A stretch of DNA of 64,000 bases from an uncultured Massilia sp. (GTDB lineage: Bacteria; Pseudomonadota; Gammaproteobacteria; Burkholderiales; Burkholderiaceae): positions 70,584 through 134,583 of the forward strand of contig CAMLMV010000016.1 of assembly GCA_946481275.1 (NCBI GenBank). Reading direction: 5' to 3'. Position 1 is the first letter of the stretch; each line of letters starts with the position of its first letter. Under the pieces are notes generated by a model. That model saw nothing but the letters and a program-made list of their open reading frames with translations, was not told the origin of the DNA and did no database searches. The translations under genes were made by a program, and so were the position numbers. Positions 27,488-35,971 of the stretch are shown here, piece after piece.

Positions 27488-28975
27488 ATGATCATGACTC
27501 TGACACTGACCCGTACCGACCTGCTCAAGGAGCACAACTTCATCGATGGACAATGGCGCGACAGCAGCAGCGGCGCCCGCTACGACGTCGCCGACCCGGC
27601 CTCGGACGAGTGCTTCGCCACCGTGCCCGCCAGCTGCGCGGACGATGCGTTGCTGGCCGTCGCCGCCGCGCAGGCCGCGCTACCGGACTGGCGCGCCCGG
27701 CCCGCGCGCGAACGCGCCCGCTTCCTCAAGCGCTGGCATGCGCTGATCGTGGCCAACACGGACGACCTGGCGAAGCTCATTTCGCGCGAACAGGGCAAGC
27801 CGCTGGCCGAGGCGCGCGGCGAAGTGGCCTACGGCGCGTCCTATGTCGAATGGTTTGCCGAGGAAGCCGTGCGCGGCTACGGCGACATCATCCCCGAACA
27901 GGTGCGCGGCAAGCAGCTGACGGTGACGAGGGAAGCGGTGGGCGTCGTGGCCGCCATCACCCCGTGGAACTTCCCGCTGGCGATGATCGCCCGCAAGATC
28001 GCGCCGGCCCTCGCCGCCGGCTGCACCGTCGTGGCCAAGCCGGCGGAAGACACGCCGCTGACGGCCCTGGCGCTCGTCAGGCTGGCGGAGGAAGCGGGGA
28101 TTCCCGCCGGCGTGCTCAATATCGTGACGACGTCGCGCGACCGGGTGGCGGACGTGGTCGGCGCATGGCTGCAAGACGCCAGGGTGCGCAAGATCACCTT
28201 CACCGGATCGACCGCCGTCGGCAAACGCCTGGCGCGCGAATCGGCCGGCACGCTGAAGCGCCTGTCGCTCGAACTCGGCGGCAATGCCCCGTTCATCGTG
28301 TTCGACGATGCCGACCTGGACGCCGCGGTCGACGGCCTGATGGCGGCCAAGTTCCGCAACGGCGGGCAGACCTGCGTGAGCCCGAACCGCGTCTACGTGC
28401 ACGATGCGGTCTACGCCGCGTTCACGCAAAAACTGGCGGCCCGCGTGGAAGCGCTGCGCGTCGGCCCGGCCACCTGGGCCGACGCGCAGATCGGCCCGAT
28501 GATCAACGCCCGCGCGGTCGACAAGATCGACGCCCACGTGCGCGACGCGCTGGCCAGGGGCGGCCGGCTGGTCGTCGGCGGCAAGCGCGTGGCCAACGAC
28601 GTCGCCTCTGGCCCGAACTACTACGCGCCGACCGTGATCGCGGAGGCCAGCCACGACATGGCGCTGGCCTCGGAAGAGACCTTCGGTCCGGTGGTGCCGC
28701 TGTTCCGTTTCGCGGACGAGGACGAGGTCGTCCGGCTGGCCAACGACACCCCGTACGGCCTCGCCGCCTATTTCTACTCGCGCGACATCGTGCGCGTGGC
28801 GCGCGTGAGCGAGCGGCTGGAGACGGGCCTGGTGGGCATCAACGAAGGGGTGCTGGCGTCGGAGGCGGCGCCGTTCGGCGGCGTCAAGGAGTCGGGCTAC
28901 GGCCGCGAAGGCTCGCGCTACGGCCTGGACGATTACACGCAAACCAAGTACCGCTGCCAGGGCGGCCTGGCGTAA
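27488..28975 (+). CDS. NAD(P)-dependent aldehyde dehydrogenase, succinate-semialdehyde type
   Basis: This 495-residue ALDH is close to GabD. The catalytic Cys296 is in GGQTCVSPNR, the general-base Glu in LELGGNAPF, the cofactor motif in KITFTGSTAVGKRLA and the oxyanion Asn in ITPWNFPLAM. It oxidises a short dicarboxylic semialdehyde (succinic, malonic or aspartic) to the acid. The ATG at 27488 follows AGGA by 3 bases and the ATG at 27494 by 9, so the start may be two codons later. The gene closes the 24044-28975 operon, and a strong terminator follows 27 bases on. Confidence 0.88.
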   Translation: MIMTLTLTRTDLLKEHNFIDGQWRDSSSGARYDVADPASDECFATVPASCADDALLAVAAAQAALPDWRARPARERARFLKRWHALIVANTDDLAKLISREQGKPLAEARGEVAYGASYVEWFAEEAVRGYGDIIPEQVRGKQLTVTREAVGVVAAITPWNFPLAMIARKIAPALAAGCTVVAKPAEDTPLTALALVRLAEEAGIPAGVLNIVTTSRDRVADVVGAWLQDARVRKITFTGSTAVGKRLARESAGTLKRLSLELGGNAPFIVFDDADLDAAVDGLMAAKFRNGGQTCVSPNRVYVHDAVYAAFTQKLAARVEALRVGPATWADAQIGPMINARAVDKIDAHVRDALARGGRLVVGGKRVANDVASGPNYYAPTVIAEASHDMALASEETFGPVVPLFRFADEDEVVRLANDTPYGLAAYFYSRDIVRVARVSERLETGLVGINEGVLASEAAPFGGVKESGYGREGSRYGLDDYTQTKYRCQGGLA

Positions 28976-29002
28976 GCCTGACCCGCCGTCCGTCGTCTGT
29001 CC

Positions 29003-29037
29003 GCCTGCTCACCGCGAAGGTAAGCAGGCTTTTTTTT
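29003..29037 (+). terminator. Rho-independent terminator of the tartrate/ALDH operon
   Basis: GCCTGCT pairs with AGCAGGC, and the stem continues after one mismatch with ACC/GGT, closing a GCGAA loop. Eight T residues follow at 29030-29037. It is the clearest intrinsic terminator in the window and ends the plus-strand operon that faces the porin gene. Confidence 0.88.
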
Positions 29038-29057
29038 GCCCGGAATCCGGCGGCCAG

Positions 29058-29230
29058 AATTCGGGGGCAGAGCACATTTCGGATCAATGTCCGGCTGCAC
29101 AACAAACGCCCGCAACAAGGACGAGGGGCCGCCCCGTCGCCATGCGACGTGGGCGGCCGGACACCATGGGCTGACGTTTGACCTTACCTCAAGGATCTTG
29201 CGCGAAAAAGGGACCTGACCCCGAATTTGG
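29058..29230. repeat. Decayed inverted-repeat element (REP/MITE-like relic)
   Basis: Two similar motifs face each other: AATTCGGGGGCAGAGCACAT from 29058, and at 29204-29230 the complement of AATTCGGGGTCAGGTCCCTT. They agree at about 18 of 25 positions and enclose about 120 bases without a gene. The core AATTCGGGGTCAG recurs, to my knowledge, as a dispersed repeat near IS200/RAYT-type transposases in betaproteobacteria, but I cannot check copies here. No transposase remnant is visible. Confidence 0.4.
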
Positions 29231-29243
29231 TGCCCACAGGCGC

Positions 29244-30218
29244 TCAGAAGATGTGGCGGATACCCCAGTCCGCGCGGTTGGCGTGGTTGGGGTCGATGTG
29301 GCCGATGGAGGTGAACAGGGACGTCCGCTTGGACAACGGATAGGTGTAGCCGATCGCATACTGCGCCGTGTCGGCGTTGCGCACCGAGCGGTCGTTCAAC
29401 CGGTTGTACGACGCCAGGATGCGTCCGCCGCCCGCCGGGATCGTCAGGCCGAGCAGCAGGTCGCTCGCGTCCACCGGCGCCAGGCCGGCGGCGTCCGTTT
29501 GCTGCCGGTCGAGGCCGAAATGCAGCTTCGCCACGCCGAAGTCATAATTGCCGCCGACAAAGCGCAACTTGGCCGCCCCGGTGCCGTTGGCGTCGTTGTT
29601 ATTCTGGTAGCCGTACGCCACCTTCAACTGTCCGATCGTATAAGTGAACGCGCCGCTGACCTGCCGGTTGGCCGACATGCTGCCGGCCGTCTCGCCGAAC
29701 GCATACGACACCTCGCCCTTCAGCCCGCCGACCTGTTTCGCGTAGAAGATGGCGTTCTGCGTGCGGATGTCGATCACGGCGTAGATATTGCGGCCGAAGA
29801 AGGACTCGGCGGCGCCGGACATGCCGTCCTCGAACGGATCGATCACGTCCGTCAGCAGGCAGTACGACGGCGTCCAGGTGCGGCCGAAGCGCACCGTGCC
29901 GAAATCGCCTTTCAGGCCCACCCAGGATTGGCGGCCGAAGATGCGTCCGCTCTGGCCCGCGGTGCCCGTATCGGGGCTGAAGCCGTTTTCGAGCTGGTAG
30001 ATGACGGACATGCCATTGCCCAGGTCTTCCGAGCCGCGGAAGCCGAGGCGGGAACCCCACCAGCCGCCGGGGTCGACGCCCCAGCGCGTGGGTGCCACAT
30101 CGGATTTCGAATACACCAGGCCGATGTTGATCAGGCCGTAAACCGTGACACTGGATTGCGCGAACGCGGGGGCGGCAACGGCACTGCATACCGTCAGCGC
30201 AAGCAGGGATTTTTTCAT
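29244..30218 (-). CDS. Gram-negative trimeric porin (betaproteobacterial Omp32/OmpC type)
   Basis: This is a 324-residue outer-membrane general-diffusion porin. The signal peptide ends AVAAPAFA with cleavage before QSSVTVYGLIN, the usual mature start of Burkholderiales porins. GSRLGFRGSEDLGNG and GDFGTVRFGR are family strands. An acidic loop-3-like stretch (DVIDPFEDGM) and alternating beta-strands run to the C-terminal Phe (WGIRHIF) required for BAM insertion. It is slightly shorter than typical (about 350). AAGGAG stands 7 bases before the ATG. It is last in a minus-strand catabolic/transport cluster and may admit its substrate. Confidence 0.93.
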   Translation of the reverse strand: MKKSLLALTVCSAVAAPAFAQSSVTVYGLINIGLVYSKSDVAPTRWGVDPGGWWGSRLGFRGSEDLGNGMSVIYQLENGFSPDTGTAGQSGRIFGRQSWVGLKGDFGTVRFGRTWTPSYCLLTDVIDPFEDGMSGAAESFFGRNIYAVIDIRTQNAIFYAKQVGGLKGEVSYAFGETAGSMSANRQVSGAFTYTIGQLKVAYGYQNNNDANGTGAAKLRFVGGNYDFGVAKLHFGLDRQQTDAAGLAPVDASDLLLGLTIPAGGGRILASYNRLNDRSVRNADTAQYAIGYTYPLSKRTSLFTSIGHIDPNHANRADWGIRHIF

Positions 30219-30262
30219 GATTGTCTCCTTAAATTATGGTTTGGATGTAGCTCCAATTTAAG
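30215..30262 (-). promoter_or_regulatory. Porin mRNA leader: Shine-Dalgarno-overlapping stem and leader shared with the ABC gene
   Basis: In the porin transcript CTTAAATT pairs with AATTTAAG across 19 bases. The second arm runs into the AAGGAG ribosome site, so folding could hide it. Immediately after, AAGGAGACAATCATGA is identical in 16 bases to the leader and start of the binding-protein gene at 41204-41219. The stem is AT-rich and weak, and the dyad could also be a DNA operator. Confidence 0.35.
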
Positions 30263-30365
30263 GCTGCTCCCGCAACACATTTCCTCGAAAGACGGCGGGC
30301 CGACAACATGAACACTGCGAAATCACCGTGCGCGACGGCGGAATATGCTGCGCTGTTCGGGGACA

Positions 30366-31337
30366 TTATTCGGAGCGCTGGTAGATCGCGGCGAGGTCGG
30401 ACAAGTCCCAGTTCCCGCCGCTTAAAACCGCGCACACTTTCTCGTCCGGCCGGACAGCGACTGCACCGGCCAGCAAGGCGCCGATACCGATGGACGCCGC
30501 CGGCTCGGCGATCAATTTCGCATCGTTGGCGAGCATGCGCATGCCCGCGACGATATGCTCGTCTTCCACCAGCACGATCTCGTCCACGTACTTCTCGATG
30601 ATGGGATACGGATTGCGGCCGGGGACGCTGAGCCGCAGGCCGTCTGCCACGGTGTCCCGCAACGGCAGCGAGGTGCGTTCGCCGTTGATCCTGCTGTGGA
30701 AATACTTCGGCGTCAGGGCAGGCTCGGCGCCGATGACCCGCACCGACGGCTTCGTTTCCTTGATGGCGGTGGCGATCCCGGAAATGAGGCCGCCGCCGCC
30801 CAGCGGCACGATGACCGTGTCGACGTCTTCCAGGTCGTCCAGTATTTCGCAACCGATCGTGCCCTGGCCCGCCATCACCAGCGGGTCTTCGAAACCGTGG
30901 ATCACCGCGTACCCGTTTTCTTCGGCGATTTCATACGTCTTTTTCCAGCGGGCCGCGTTATCGCCGTCGAACAGGATGACTTCCGCCCCGAGCGCCCTCG
31001 TGTTGGCGACTTTGACCTCCGGCGCGGTGGCCGGCAGCACCAGGAACGCTTTCACGCCCAACATTCGCGCCGCGTACGCGAGTCCCTGGGCATGGTTGCC
31101 CGACGACGTGGCGATCAGGCCGTTCGCCACGGCGTCCCGGGGGAGGGACAGCGCCGTGTTCAGGGCGCCCCTGATCTTGAATGCGCCCGTGATCTGCAGG
31201 GTTTCCGGCTTGAGCCAGAGCTGGCAACCGAGGGTTTTTTCCATCTTCTCCGCACGTAGCAGCGGCGTGTGACGGATGTGGGGTTTCAGCCGTTCCCGGG
31301 CTTCCCGGATATCCTGGATGGTCGGGTAGTTACGCAT
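30366..31337 (-). CDS. PLP-dependent threonine-dehydratase-like enzyme, EutB/BhcB type
   Basis: The 323-residue fold-type II PLP enzyme has the Schiff-base Lys54 in [10 protein letters not shown], substrate loop [13 protein letters not shown] and phosphate-binding GGGGLISG. It lacks the ACT domain of biosynthetic threonine deaminase. Family relatives EutB (hydroxyectoine use) and BhcB dehydrate 3-hydroxyaspartate to iminosuccinate. The partner gene upstream is of the EutC/BhcD type, which supports that role over threonine or serine. Its start (31337) overlaps the end of that gene by 8 bases; the 21 further open codons upstream lie inside it and are not used. Confidence 0.85.
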   Translation of the reverse strand: MRNYPTIQDIREARERLKPHIRHTPLLRAEKMEKTLGCQLWLKPETLQITGAFKIRGALNTALSLPRDAVANGLIATSSGNHAQGLAYAARMLGVKAFLVLPATAPEVKVANTRALGAEVILFDGDNAARWKKTYEIAEENGYAVIHGFEDPLVMAGQGTIGCEILDDLEDVDTVIVPLGGGGLISGIATAIKETKPSVRVIGAEPALTPKYFHSRINGERTSLPLRDTVADGLRLSVPGRNPYPIIEKYVDEIVLVEDEHIVAGMRMLANDAKLIAEPAASIGIGALLAGAVAVRPDEKVCAVLSGGNWDLSDLAAIYQRSE

Positions 31338-32346
31338 GATGTCTTTCTGATGGTTGCGTGAAGAATTCGAAGAAGGTGCCGACCCCGTTTTCCAGCGCAT
31401 TCCGGTAGATCCGGGACGCGGTGGTGTTGTCCTGGATGGCCATGCCCGTGGAATCGAAGATCGTGATCTCGTCGTCGCTCTCCCGTCCCGGCTTCGTTCC
31501 CGCCAGGATCTCGCCGATCTCGCCGTGAATCTGCGCCATCGTGATGATGTTCGCGTTCAGCGGATGCCAGGTTTCGCCCTTCGTGACGCACTGCGCGATG
31601 GAGTCGTTGACGATCTTCGCGTTGCGGAAGATCGCCGGGTCGAATTCCTGCTTGCCGCGCTGGTCGGTGCCGATGGCGACGATGTGCGTGCCGGGCCGGA
31701 CCCAGTCCGCTTCCACCAGCGTGCCCTTGCCGCGGGTCGTGGTCACGAGGATGTCGCCCCGGCGGACCGCATCCTCCTTCGACGCCGCCATCACGACGGG
31801 AATACCGAACTCCCTTTCGATGTCGGCCTTGTACTTCGCCAGCGTCTCGGGGTGGCTGTCCCAGGCGTGGATCGTCTCGATGGTCATGACCTCGCTGATC
31901 GCGCGGATCTGCAGCCTGGCCTGGATGCCCGTACCGATCGACGTGACCGTTTTCGCATCCTTCCTGGCCAGGGCTTTTACGGAAACGGCGCCGGCAGCCC
32001 CGGTCCTGAGGCCGGTGATCAGGCTCCCGTCCATGACGCAGGTCAGCGCACAGGTCCGCCCGTCGAACAGCAGGATGGTGCCCATGTTGGTGGGCAGGCC
32101 GTATGCCGCCGGGTTGTCCGGGAACCCGCCGGACGACGCCTTCATCGAAATCACCTCGTTGGCCTGGTAGTAGCCGAGCTTGAAGTCGATTTCCCCGCGC
32201 GGTGGCGGCAGGTGGATCCCGATATAGTCGGGTTGTTCGACCTGGCCGCTGCTGAAGGCCACGAAGGCTTCCGCCACGGCGGCGATGACTTCCTTCATGC
32301 AGATCAGGCCGCCGACGTCTTCCTTGTTGAGTAACAACGTTTTCAT
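31330..32346 (-). CDS. Ornithine-cyclodeaminase-family reductase, EutC/BhcD type
   Basis: This is a 338-residue mu-crystallin/OCD-fold protein. Substrate-site residues are in [15 protein letters not shown] (Lys), [18 protein letters not shown] (Arg) and [11 protein letters not shown] (Asp). The Rossmann motif is [12 protein letters not shown]. Relatives include ornithine cyclodeaminase, alanine dehydrogenase Ala and the iminosuccinate reductase BhcD/EutC that makes L-aspartate. Overlap with the EutB/BhcB-like gene favours the iminosuccinate reductase role, which is inference from family and pairing. The ATG at 32346 gives the normal length; a 25-codon extension upstream runs into the cupin gene region. 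Confidence 0.85.
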   Translation of the reverse strand: MKTLLLNKEDVGGLICMKEVIAAVAEAFVAFSSGQVEQPDYIGIHLPPPRGEIDFKLGYYQANEVISMKASSGGFPDNPAAYGLPTNMGTILLFDGRTCALTCVMDGSLITGLRTGAAGAVSVKALARKDAKTVTSIGTGIQARLQIRAISEVMTIETIHAWDSHPETLAKYKADIEREFGIPVVMAASKEDAVRRGDILVTTTRGKGTLVEADWVRPGTHIVAIGTDQRGKQEFDPAIFRNAKIVNDSIAQCVTKGETWHPLNANIITMAQIHGEIGEILAGTKPGRESDDEITIFDSTGMAIQDNTTASRIYRNALENGVGTFFEFFTQPSERHHA

Positions 32347-32360
32347 GGTGTGCCTCGACG

Positions 32361-33140
32361 TCAGGTGGGGCGGTAGATCACGTACAGCTTTGCCACGTGC
32401 TCGAGGTTCTCCCAGCTGCACGACGCCCCCTGCTCGATGAGGAAGATGTCGCCCTTCGAGAACGTGCCGCTGCGGCCCGCTTCATCGACGAAGGTCACGC
32501 TGCCTTCCAGCAGGAACATCAGTTCCATGTGCCGGAAGAACATCGCGCGGCGCGCATAGGGCGTCGAGTCCCAGGTGCCGCACGTGAATTCCCCGTCTTC
32601 GGACTTGTAGTCGGTGTGGTTGCGGCACACCGGCGCGGGCGTCAGCAGCAGATCGGGCGACGGGCCGCCGGCCGACGGGCCCATCTCCGGATTTTCCCTG
32701 ATCGGCACGATCGCGCCGTCGCCCGCCCGGCTCTTGTTGTAGCGGACGAAGATCAGCGACACGGATCCTTGCGCGGACCAGGCGAATGCCGCGCCATGCT
32801 TGAGAATCGCGCTCTGGTTCGGCCCCAGCGTGAGGGACGTACCCTGCTGCGTCAGGGTCAGACTGCCCTGGTGGACGATGATGAATTCGTCCGCCGCGAG
32901 AGACTGCACGGCGCCGTTGCCTGCGTCAAGCGTGACGACGCCCGCCGTGACCGGGCCCTGCGCCCAGTCCAGGACCCGGCGGCTGGCGAGGAAGCGGTCT
33001 TCTCCCGCCGGTGCGGTCACGGCGATGCCCTGGGCCGGGTCCTGCGCGAACTTGCGCAGGTCGACGAAGGATGGCGTATGGACTGCGGCTTGCTGAAAAT
33101 TCGACATACTGGTGGCTTGAGTCATGATGGTGGCTTGCAT
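32361..33140 (-). CDS. Bicupin protein of unknown function
   Basis: This is a 259-residue cytoplasmic protein with two cupin folds. The first is at about residues 60-130 ([17 protein letters not shown] ... [16 protein letters not shown]). The second is at about 180-255 ([23 protein letters not shown] ... [17 protein letters not shown]) and resembles the EutQ/DUF861 cupin_3 group. Metal ligands are sparse, so it may be a small-molecule-binding or isomerase protein rather than a dioxygenase. It lies between EutC-like and flavoenzyme genes, so it serves the same pathway. Several Met codons are near the start (33140, 33125, 33107) and none has a clear ribosome site, so the start is uncertain. Confidence 0.7.
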   Translation of the reverse strand: MQATIMTQATSMSNFQQAAVHTPSFVDLRKFAQDPAQGIAVTAPAGEDRFLASRRVLDWAQGPVTAGVVTLDAGNGAVQSLAADEFIIVHQGSLTLTQQGTSLTLGPNQSAILKHGAAFAWSAQGSVSLIFVRYNKSRAGDGAIVPIRENPEMGPSAGGPSPDLLLTPAPVCRNHTDYKSEDGEFTCGTWDSTPYARRAMFFRHMELMFLLEGSVTFVDEAGRSGTFSKGDIFLIEQGASCSWENLEHVAKLYVIYRPT

Positions 33141-33162
33141 TGAATATTGATGAGAATGAGGT

Positions 33163-34308
33163 TCACGCCGCGTTCGCGACCGGCGTGGCGAACCGTCCGA
33201 TGTGGTAACACTCGATCGGCGTGCTCGTGGCGCCCGTGGCGATCAGTTCCGCCATCACCTCGCCCACGCCCGGCCCCAGCTGGAAGCCTTCGCCGGAAAA
33301 GCCGAACGCATAGAACAGGCCGGGTACGCGCGCGCTCGGTCCCATCGCGGGCCGGCTGTCGTCCATGTAGCCCTCGATCCCGCTCCAGACGCGGATGATG
33401 TGCAGGTGGTCGAATGCCGGCATCACGACCGGTGCGCTCTTCAGCTTGTACAGCGTCCTGGCCGGGTTCACGTACGCGCGCCGGTTCTCGATGTCCGCCG
33501 GTTCATGGCCGCCGCCGCCGATGACGATATTGCCGCGCGCAACCTGGCGGAAATAGACGACCTGCTCGAACGTGTCAGCCATCGCACCGATGGTCGGCCG
33601 GATCGCGTAAGGCACGGGTTCGGTGACGCACATCTGCGGCGCCTTGGCGATCATCGGTACCGGTTCGCCGAAGTGCGTGCTGATGCGATTGCCCCAGGCG
33701 CCGGCCGTGACGAGGGCCACGGGCGCGCGGAAGGTCCGGCCATCCGCGGTGGTCGCGACGAAGTCCGCGCCGTCCTTTTCCAGGCTCGTCATCTCGGTGT
33801 TTTCGAACACCCGCGCGCCGGCGCGTACCGCCGCACGGCCGATGGCCGGCGCCGCCAGGCGCGGATTCGCATGCCCGTCGTGAGGGGCGTAGCACCCCGC
33901 GGTGATGTCCGGCCCGAGGTACGGAAAGCGCTCGTGCAGCGTTTTCGCGCCCAACATCTGCATGCCGATGCCGAACGATGCGGCATCCTCCGCATACTTC
34001 ACCATGCGTTCCTCGTGCGCCGGCGTGACGCCCACGCGCAGGTGGCCGTTCAGCAGGAGCTCGACATCCGCACCGAACAATTCCTTGAACTTCAGCCAGA
34101 TCTCGCGCGCGCGGTTCGCCAGCGGCAGCTGCTCGATGGGGCGGCCCATCCGGCGCGTGTTGCCGAAGTTGACGCCGCTGGCCTGCTGGCCGATCAGTCC
34201 CCGCTCGAGCAGGATGACGGACATGCCGCGCTGCCGCAGGAAGAAGGCGCTGGAGGCACCCATGATGCCGCCGCCGACGATGATGACATCCGCTTTCAAC
34301 GCACTCAT
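33163..34308 (-). CDS. FAD-dependent amine/opine oxidoreductase, HcnC-like subunit
   Basis: This is a 381-residue DAO-family flavoprotein. The FAD site is DVIIVGGGIMGASSAFFL, followed by GVNFGNTRR where the flavin-contacting region lies. The C-terminal part has GLFYAFGFSGEGFQLGPGVG. Relatives are the catalytic subunits of opine oxidases (OoxB/NoxB), D-hydroxyproline dehydrogenase and HCN synthase (HcnC), which oxidise C-N bonds of N-substituted or D-amino acids. It overlaps the HcnB-like gene by ATGA and is part of a three-subunit set with the genes at 34305 and 35663. The substrate is unknown. Confidence 0.85.
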   Translation of the reverse strand: MSALKADVIIVGGGIMGASSAFFLRQRGMSVILLERGLIGQQASGVNFGNTRRMGRPIEQLPLANRAREIWLKFKELFGADVELLLNGHLRVGVTPAHEERMVKYAEDAASFGIGMQMLGAKTLHERFPYLGPDITAGCYAPHDGHANPRLAAPAIGRAAVRAGARVFENTEMTSLEKDGADFVATTADGRTFRAPVALVTAGAWGNRISTHFGEPVPMIAKAPQMCVTEPVPYAIRPTIGAMADTFEQVVYFRQVARGNIVIGGGGHEPADIENRRAYVNPARTLYKLKSAPVVMPAFDHLHIIRVWSGIEGYMDDSRPAMGPSARVPGLFYAFGFSGEGFQLGPGVGEVMAELIATGATSTPIECYHIGRFATPVANAA

Positions 34309-35681
34309 TCCACTTCCTCCCGCACCGCCATCGACAGCGGCTTCACCGGCGCCTGGCCACGCAGGCGTCCCACGAGCTCCACCGGCACGCCGGCCGCATG
34401 GGCGATGACTTCCGCGCCCGCGTGCCCGCAATACCGTCCCTGGCAGCGGCCCATGCCGACGCGGCACAGCGCCTTGGCGCGGTTCGCTTCGCATGCCCCC
34501 ATCTCCGAGACCGTGCGGCGCAGCTCGCCCGCCGTGATGGCTTCGCAACGGCAGACGATGGCGTCGTCCGGCAGCGCCGCCGCCTGCTGCGCGGGCCAGG
34601 GGAACGCTTGCGCCAAGCCCTGGCGGAAGCGCTCCATCCTTGCCTGTTGCGCACGGAGCGTCCGCACTTCGTCCTTCGCGACCGTAAACTTCAAATCCGT
34701 CAGCACGGCCAGCGCCGCCAGGCGCCCGCCGATCTCGGCGGCGTCGGCGCCCAGCACCTTCATGCCGTCGCCGGCGAGATAGACGCCCGGTACCGACGTG
34801 CGTCCGTCCTCGCCCACGTCGGGCAGCCACTGGCGCGTCTCCTGGTCGAAGCGGAAGGCGCAGCGCGCCAGGTCGGCCAGCTGCGTCTCGGGACGCAGGT
34901 GGTAGCCCATCGCCACCGCGTCGCAGTCGAAGGCACGTTCACGGCCCCGGTTGTCGCGCACGGCCACGCCCTGCACGCCGGTGTCGGGCGAACCCTTGAT
35001 TTCCACGGGCGCGACGCCGGTCAGCACCTGCACGCCGGCCCGCTTCAATTCCCCGACGAGCGCCAGGCCGTTGCGCAGCACGGACGGCCGCGCCATCAGC
35101 TTCGGCAGCGCCGCCACGCGCCGCATGAACGGCGACGTATCGAGCACCGCCGCCACGCTGGCGCCCGCCTTGACGTACTGCGACGCCACCAGGTACAGCA
35201 GCGGCCCGGTGCCCATGAACACGATGCGGCGCCCGATCGCGCACGCCTGCGCCTTCAGCGCGATCTGCGCCGCGCCCAGGCTGTAGGTGCCCGCCTGGTG
35301 CCAGCCTTTCACGGGCATCAGGCGGTCGGTCGCGCCGGAACAGATCACCAGCGCGTCGTACGGCAAGGCCCGGGACGTGCGCTGGTCGGTGACGTGCAGC
35401 GCGCGCTGGAAGATGTTCCACGCCAGCGTCTCCGGCAGGTAGTCGATCTTGCCGCGCAGTGCGTCGAAGCTCGCGTGCAGCGACTGCGCGCGTTCCGCTT
35501 CGGTGCCGTACAGCTTCGCGTACGGGCGGGTGAAGTTGTCGGGCTGGCGCCGGTAGATCTGGCCGCCGTCGCGGCGGTTTTCGTCGACGACGGTCGGGCG
35601 CAGGCCGGCCGCGACGAGGATTTCGGCGCAGCGTACGCCCGCGGGTCCGGCACCGACGATGATTACGCGAGGTTGGGCCAT
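34305..35681 (-). CDS. FAD/NAD-binding and [2Fe-2S] subunit, HcnB/OoxA-like
   Basis: This is the 458-residue electron-transfer subunit of the three-part flavoenzyme. A first Rossmann site VIIVGAGPAGVRCAEIL binds FAD, and a second GRRIVFMGTGPLLYLVASQ is the NAD-like site. DGRTSVPGVYLAGDGMKVLGADAA is the pyridine-nucleotide disulfide reductase signature. A C-terminal BFD-like [2Fe-2S] domain has VCRCE and the later CRVGMGRCQGRYCG cysteines. This order matches OoxA/NoxA and HcnB. It overlaps the small ferredoxin-like gene by 19 bases and the HcnC-like gene by 4. Confidence 0.87.
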   Translation of the reverse strand: MAQPRVIIVGAGPAGVRCAEILVAAGLRPTVVDENRRDGGQIYRRQPDNFTRPYAKLYGTEAERAQSLHASFDALRGKIDYLPETLAWNIFQRALHVTDQRTSRALPYDALVICSGATDRLMPVKGWHQAGTYSLGAAQIALKAQACAIGRRIVFMGTGPLLYLVASQYVKAGASVAAVLDTSPFMRRVAALPKLMARPSVLRNGLALVGELKRAGVQVLTGVAPVEIKGSPDTGVQGVAVRDNRGRERAFDCDAVAMGYHLRPETQLADLARCAFRFDQETRQWLPDVGEDGRTSVPGVYLAGDGMKVLGADAAEIGGRLAALAVLTDLKFTVAKDEVRTLRAQQARMERFRQGLAQAFPWPAQQAAALPDDAIVCRCEAITAGELRRTVSEMGACEANRAKALCRVGMGRCQGRYCGHAGAEVIAHAAGVPVELVGRLRGQAPVKPLSMAVREEVE

Positions 35682-35971
35682 GTCGCCTCCGGTTGTGTCG
35701 TCACGAGGTTCATGCCGTCCGCCACCACGGTGGTGCAGGCGCGCAGGCGGCGGCCGTCGGCGGTCCAGACCCAGCAATCCTGGCAGGCGCCCATCAGGCA
35801 GAAGCCGGCGCGCCGGCCGTCGCCGAATTCGGAGTCGCGCAGCTGGCGCACGTTGTCGAGCATGGCGACCATCAGCGTGTCCCCGGCGAGCGCCTCGACC
35901 GGGTGCCCGTCGATCACGATGCGCACGCGCGCGCGGCCCGTCTCGGCCAGTCGTACGAAGCGGCTGCTCAT
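35663..35971 (-). CDS. Small [2Fe-2S] subunit, HcnA-like
   Basis: The 102-residue soluble ferredoxin-like protein (Fer2_4 group) has the motif FCLMGACQDC, that is Cys-x4-Cys-x2-Cys, and a fourth Cys in RLRACTT, binding one [2Fe-2S] cluster. It is the gamma subunit of opine-oxidase or D-hydroxyproline-dehydrogenase-like heterotrimers and of HcnA. It starts in an ATGA overlap with the ABC ATPase gene and its end overlaps the HcnB-like gene, so all subunits are made together. The longer frame reaching 36919 lies inside the ATPase gene and is not coding. Confidence 0.87.
   Translation of the reverse strand: MSSRFVRLAETGRARVRIVIDGHPVEALAGDTLMVAMLDNVRQLRDSEFGDGRRAGFCLMGACQDCWVWTADGRRLRACTTVVADGMNLVTTQPEATWPNLA

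Noticed and set aside
33163..35971. Hydrogen cyanide synthase hcnABC
   Set aside because: Subunit architecture matches, but the genes are embedded with an ABC importer, cupin and EutBC-like genes. The same architecture is shared by opine oxidases and D-hydroxyproline dehydrogenase, so a catabolic enzyme is more likely.
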